From contig NZ_BCVZ01000002.1 in assembly GCF_001592005.1 (NCBI RefSeq), positions 372,001 to 436,000 on the forward strand: a stretch of 64,000 nt of DNA, written 5' to 3'. The first letter of the stretch is position 1; every line of letters starts with the position of its first letter. The notes beneath the pieces were generated by a model, which was not told the origin of the DNA, did not search any database, and saw only the letters and a program-made list of their open reading frames with translations. This document shows positions 60,981-64,000 of the stretch, piece after piece. The stretch is from Bacillus sonorensis NBRC 101234 = KCTC 13918. Lineage in GTDB: Bacteria; Bacillota; Bacilli; Bacillales; Bacillaceae. A program made the translations under genes and the position numbers.

Positions 60981-62869
60981 TGAGATCCACCTTTCAAGCT
61001 CTTTTCATATTCTTCCGCTCTCCACATCCAGTATTTTCTTCTGAAACTATCGTATTGTTGTTGCAGTTCAGGATTATTTCTAAAGCTATCCCCCTTCTCC
61101 ACTAACTGGTGCAGTACTTTATGGTATTTTTTATGAGTGGTATGAAGTATCTCCAACATTGTCCCAGGCTCTTTTTGTATTAAATGATGTAAATTAATTG
61201 GTTTGCCATCTTCCCCAATGGGCGCTTTTCCGCTTTTCATTAATTCCAAATTAGTTATATTTTTATTTGGATGCTTCATGTTGAAGTCAATGTTTTTAAG
61301 TTGATAAATCCTCCTGTCAACATCTTTTAAATTTCCTCTTGGTTTTACTTTACCTTTGACTTCAACTGCATTATACCTTTCTTTATTTAACCATGGTACC
61401 GAAATATTCCCACCTGCAAACGGTTTTCTGCTTAGATCAGAGATTTTCTTTGCTTGTTGTATTAACTTGCTCTTAATATTCTGACCATCAAAAACATTAT
61501 AAGGAAGCCTTCCTCCCCCAGCAAGCTGAACTTGCGGAGCGAAAGGATTGTGAATTTGTACTTCCTTTAGCTTTGATGCTGCGTTTTGGATTGACTTTTT
61601 AGAAGCCTTGATGCCGTTTCCAACAGCCTTCTTGGAAACTTCCGCTGCTTTGGCTCCAGCCTGACCGGCCTTCCCTGCCTTTGCAACCTTTCCTACTTTA
61701 TCTGCACCTTTGGTACCGACAATAGATGTGCCAACCATTCCAGTAGCATAGGTGAACCATCTCGCTCTGCTTTCGGCATCACCATTGATGACATCCCGCT
61801 CAAAGGACTCTTCAATCCCCTTTTTCATGACATTGAATGTGTCAACAGGATGTGTAATGGTATAACCAATGCCCTCTAAGGTTTCTATTGGATGGGTTAC
61901 TGTATCCCATATGCCGGTAGCTGTATCAACTGCCACATCTTTGAGACCTACGCCGATACCTTTAAGAATATCATCGCCGGTTTTATTAAATTTAGCTAGA
62001 TTGTAAATCACTTTTTGTTCAGTTGTTAGATTGTCATATCCAATCTCATCAGCAATTTTAATATATTCACCATTGTCAATTGTCCTATCAAGTTTCTTTT
62101 TTAACTTGTATATTTTAACATCATGTTCACTAACTTCGCTAACTTCTTTTTCGAGCTTTGATCTCTTATCTAGTTTAGCCAACATGACTCCCATCGCTGT
62201 CTCTTGATCCCCGCGCAAAGCATCCATCTCATCCGGTTTTAAAATCAAGCCTTTTTGATAGCCGGTGATTTCAATTTTAGACCCCGTATACATTTTTTCA
62301 AGCCTTGTTATGTAGTTTTGCATCGTCTCAAGATCTGATTCAGCGGTATTGAGAGCGTTGGTCTGCTCCCTGTCAAAAGCATGGAGCTTCTCGAGAGTGT
62401 TGCTGATTTCCTTTTTCGCTTTCTGATTGTGTTCATGAAAATCGTTGTCATTCAAATCCGGCAAATCGACAATATGGCTGACTTTCGCGATCGTGGCGTT
62501 GGCTTTGGAGACCAGATTTTTTGTTGTTCGATCGGCCGCGTTCAAGCTGTTTTCTAAGTCATGATCGAGAAAGGCTTGCGATATATATCCGTTGTGATTC
62601 GGTTCAAGAGAATTCAGCGCATTTTTGATTTTTTTTAAAGCTGATTCGTATTCATCAATGAAAGTTTCGTAGAACTTGAGAAACGGTGTATGGCATTCTT
62701 CGTAGAAGGCACGAATCGCGTCTCCGCCTTTTCCTTTTAAAGCATCGTCAAGAGATGTGATGGCTTCAACACTTTTTTTGACTTTAGCCATTTCATCCGA
62801 CTGTTTTTTTAATTGTTTTAGCGTGTGATCAATTGCATCGTGCAGCGCCTGAACGTCAAGAGTTTTCAT
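60977..62869 (-). CDS. LXG-domain polymorphic toxin with HNH/LHH nuclease end
   Basis: Type VII-secreted antibacterial toxin of 630 residues, YobL-like. The N-terminal LXG helical bundle (about 1-235) starts MKTLDVQALHDAIDHTLKQL. A central pre-toxin region includes GVGLKDVAVDTATGIWDTVT and Ala/Lys-rich KVAKAGKAGQAGAKAAEVSK. The C-terminal domain has LHHLIQKEPGTMLEILHTTH (LHH 560-562), the HNH/ENDO VII-like LHH nuclease. ATG 62869 follows GAGGGG. Immunity gene overlaps by 4 bases. The T7SS (yuk) genes are not in the window. Confidence 0.92.
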   Translation of the reverse strand: MKTLDVQALHDAIDHTLKQLKKQSDEMAKVKKSVEAITSLDDALKGKGGDAIRAFYEECHTPFLKFYETFIDEYESALKKIKNALNSLEPNHNGYISQAFLDHDLENSLNAADRTTKNLVSKANATIAKVSHIVDLPDLNDNDFHEHNQKAKKEISNTLEKLHAFDREQTNALNTAESDLETMQNYITRLEKMYTGSKIEITGYQKGLILKPDEMDALRGDQETAMGVMLAKLDKRSKLEKEVSEVSEHDVKIYKLKKKLDRTIDNGEYIKIADEIGYDNLTTEQKVIYNLAKFNKTGDDILKGIGVGLKDVAVDTATGIWDTVTHPIETLEGIGYTITHPVDTFNVMKKGIEESFERDVINGDAESRARWFTYATGMVGTSIVGTKGADKVGKVAKAGKAGQAGAKAAEVSKKAVGNGIKASKKSIQNAASKLKEVQIHNPFAPQVQLAGGGRLPYNVFDGQNIKSKLIQQAKKISDLSRKPFAGGNISVPWLNKERYNAVEVKGKVKPRGNLKDVDRRIYQLKNIDFNMKHPNKNITNLELMKSGKAPIGEDGKPINLHHLIQKEPGTMLEILHTTHKKYHKVLHQLVEKGDSFRNNPELQQQYDSFRRKYWMWRAEEYEKSLKGGSQ

Positions 62870-63004
62870 GGCATTCCCCTCTAATACTAAAGTTACAATC
62901 AGTATAAAGTTTACCACTTTATAGAAGGGGATTGGTGAATAAATCCTGTTCATCCATGAAAATGAATCTTATTAATTAGGTCAAAAAAACTATTCTATTT
63001 AGGT

Positions 63005-63033
63005 ACAAAAAAGGACAGCCAATACTGACTGTC
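63005..63033 (-). terminator. Terminator of the SMI1 gene at 63041
   Basis: GACAGTCAGTATTGGCTGTC hairpin followed on the minus strand by CTTTTTTG. A near copy exists at 54980-55002. Confidence 0.78.
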
Positions 63034-63040
63034 TTCCGCA

Positions 63041-63586
63041 TTATCCATAATTTTCCGCAGTTCTGTAACTCCATTCCAAAAACGCTTCTCCTTGACACAT
63101 AATGTAACGATCTAAAAATATCTCAAAGTTAAGATTTAGTGACTTGTAGTCTAGACCATCCTCAAATAAATAGAGATAGTTAGGATCACCCTGTTTAAGT
63201 CTATCCTTGTCAATTATAAGGTGACATTCTTCCAAGAGATGACCTATTGGAATCCCGTTAATACCCTCAAACAATTCCACATATTCTAATTCTTCTTCAA
63301 TTTCTTCAAGGCTAAATAAATGCAACCCTCCACCTATATTCTCACCATCTGAAATAATGTCGAAAATCCGAGCACCATTATGTTGTTCTAAAAATTTCTT
63401 GTAATCTTTGGGGAAGGATATGCTGTGTATCAATTCAAAACTTTGAATTTCATCCCGTGCTCCGTAATTAGAAAAGGTAACTTGAAACTCGGTAATATAC
63501 CCTTCTGAGCCAAATAGTTTAATTGTTCCATTGTGATCTAAAAGACTTTTCAAGCTATTCACAGTTTTGTCTACAAAAGTAGTCAA
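63041..63586 (-). CDS. SMI1/KNR4-family protein upstream of the LXG toxin
   Basis: 181-residue SUKH-superfamily protein: [40 protein letters not shown] and a long acidic stretch. TTG 63586 is preferred (AGGTG 6 bases upstream); GTG 63595 overlaps that site. It lies 170 bases upstream of the LXG gene in the same direction but behind its own terminator, so it is a separate unit, probably immunity to another toxin. Confidence 0.75.
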   Translation of the reverse strand: MTTFVDKTVNSLKSLLDHNGTIKLFGSEGYITEFQVTFSNYGARDEIQSFELIHSISFPKDYKKFLEQHNGARIFDIISDGENIGGGLHLFSLEEIEEELEYVELFEGINGIPIGHLLEECHLIIDKDRLKQGDPNYLYLFEDGLDYKSLNLNFEIFLDRYIMCQGEAFLEWSYRTAENYG

Positions 63587-64000
63587 AGGCAACACCTCAC
63601 ATATCGATGAATATAGGATAGTAGGAAATGCTTGCAGATGGCCGATCTGCCAACTCTCTTCTCTAAACGAAACCGGGACATCTCTAGAAACCTATCAGAA
63701 TGAACAAGAAATGCTAATACAAGAGCAGATCAAATTGCTTAAACAGCAAATCAAATCTGGATATATTCCTCAAACTGGGCTTGTAACCTCCTCTTGTCGG
63801 ATCATCGTCTGGTACTTTTTCTTCTGATGGGTCTTATTCAAGTATTCTTCTCCAAATACGTGTTAATCCTGACCTAATCACCGCAATTAAAGGAATTAAA
63901 CTTCAACACTGAAGCTTTCGTTAACATGCTGGGATATGGGCTTGATGCAGCTCATGTCTGGCCCAGCTAAGATTCTCGTGGTAAATAATGCGAATGATCC
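63587..64000. other. Window end without recognised gene
   Basis: Plus-strand short traces such as IQEQIKLLKQQIKSGYIPQT occur, but no intact gene or known element was recognised up to the edge. Confidence 0.5.

Noticed and set aside
63567..63827. 86-codon plus-strand frame at the window end
   Set aside because: It starts antisense inside the SMI1-type gene and shows no ribosome site or recognisable domain.

Overview
The window looks like a chromosomal segment of a Bacillus of the B. subtilis group, most likely the B. licheniformis branch. Shine-Dalgarno sites are strong, TTG/GTG starts are common, and many genes are recognisable Bacillus orthologues: ggt, ykaA-pit, spoIISA/B, PBSX-type xre/xkdA/xpf/xhlA/xhlB/amidase, lmrAB-type genes, yocH, iseA, cysJI and cysL. 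No tRNA, rRNA or CRISPR array was seen.

Layout. 1-2.2 kb: end of a yesL-yesM-type operon (cut by the window edge). 2.3-6.4 kb: sulfate ABC importer sbp-cysT-cysW-cysA, with a long leader carrying a terminator; cysT appears to start at ATC. 6.4-11.4 kb: ggt, ykaA-pit and the complete SpoIIS toxin module, including two small genes. 11.5-17.5 kb: a GntR-controlled uronate/aldonate operon (regulator, two zinc dehydrogenases, uxuA, SDR reductase, MFS importer) with a perfect 24-bp operator. 17.6-25.8 kb: a gutted PBSX-like prophage. It keeps its repressor, four repressor operators, sigma-like factor Xpf, a putative late promoter and the lysis cassette, but the head and tail genes are gone and terminase is a frameshifted stub.

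25.9-33 kb: remnants and acquired genes. These are an orphan immunity gene, an AT-rich leader-peptide/EamA/csaA island, a decayed second amidase, an LmrA/LmrB-type efflux pair, and a frameshifted phage appendage fragment preceded by a second copy of the putative late promoter. 33-35 kb: two cell-wall genes, yocH and iseA, divergent around WalR-like repeats and an unexplained structured element. 35-42 kb: EamA exporter/LysR pair, then cysJI divergent from its activator cysL. 42-54.7 kb: mixed metabolic and hypothetical genes, including a methyltransferase behind a perfect promoter and terminator, an apparent type I toxin beside an ilvD fragment, a class B1 metallo-beta-lactamase, and a hydrolase broken at an A7 run. 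55-57.3 kb: an IS3-family remnant and an intact rap with a decayed phr. 57.4-63.6 kb: a polymorphic-toxin locus with one full LXG-HNH toxin, several immunity genes, and at least three orphan toxin tails, most of the units closed by their own terminator.

Themes. Sulfur assimilation appears twice (sulfate uptake; sulfite reduction with CysL). Lysis and conflict modules dominate the accessory part: SpoIIS, PBSX lysis genes, type I toxin, LXG array, orphan immunity genes. Many genes here are broken by one or a few indels. All family assignments are from reading the translations; no database search was run.
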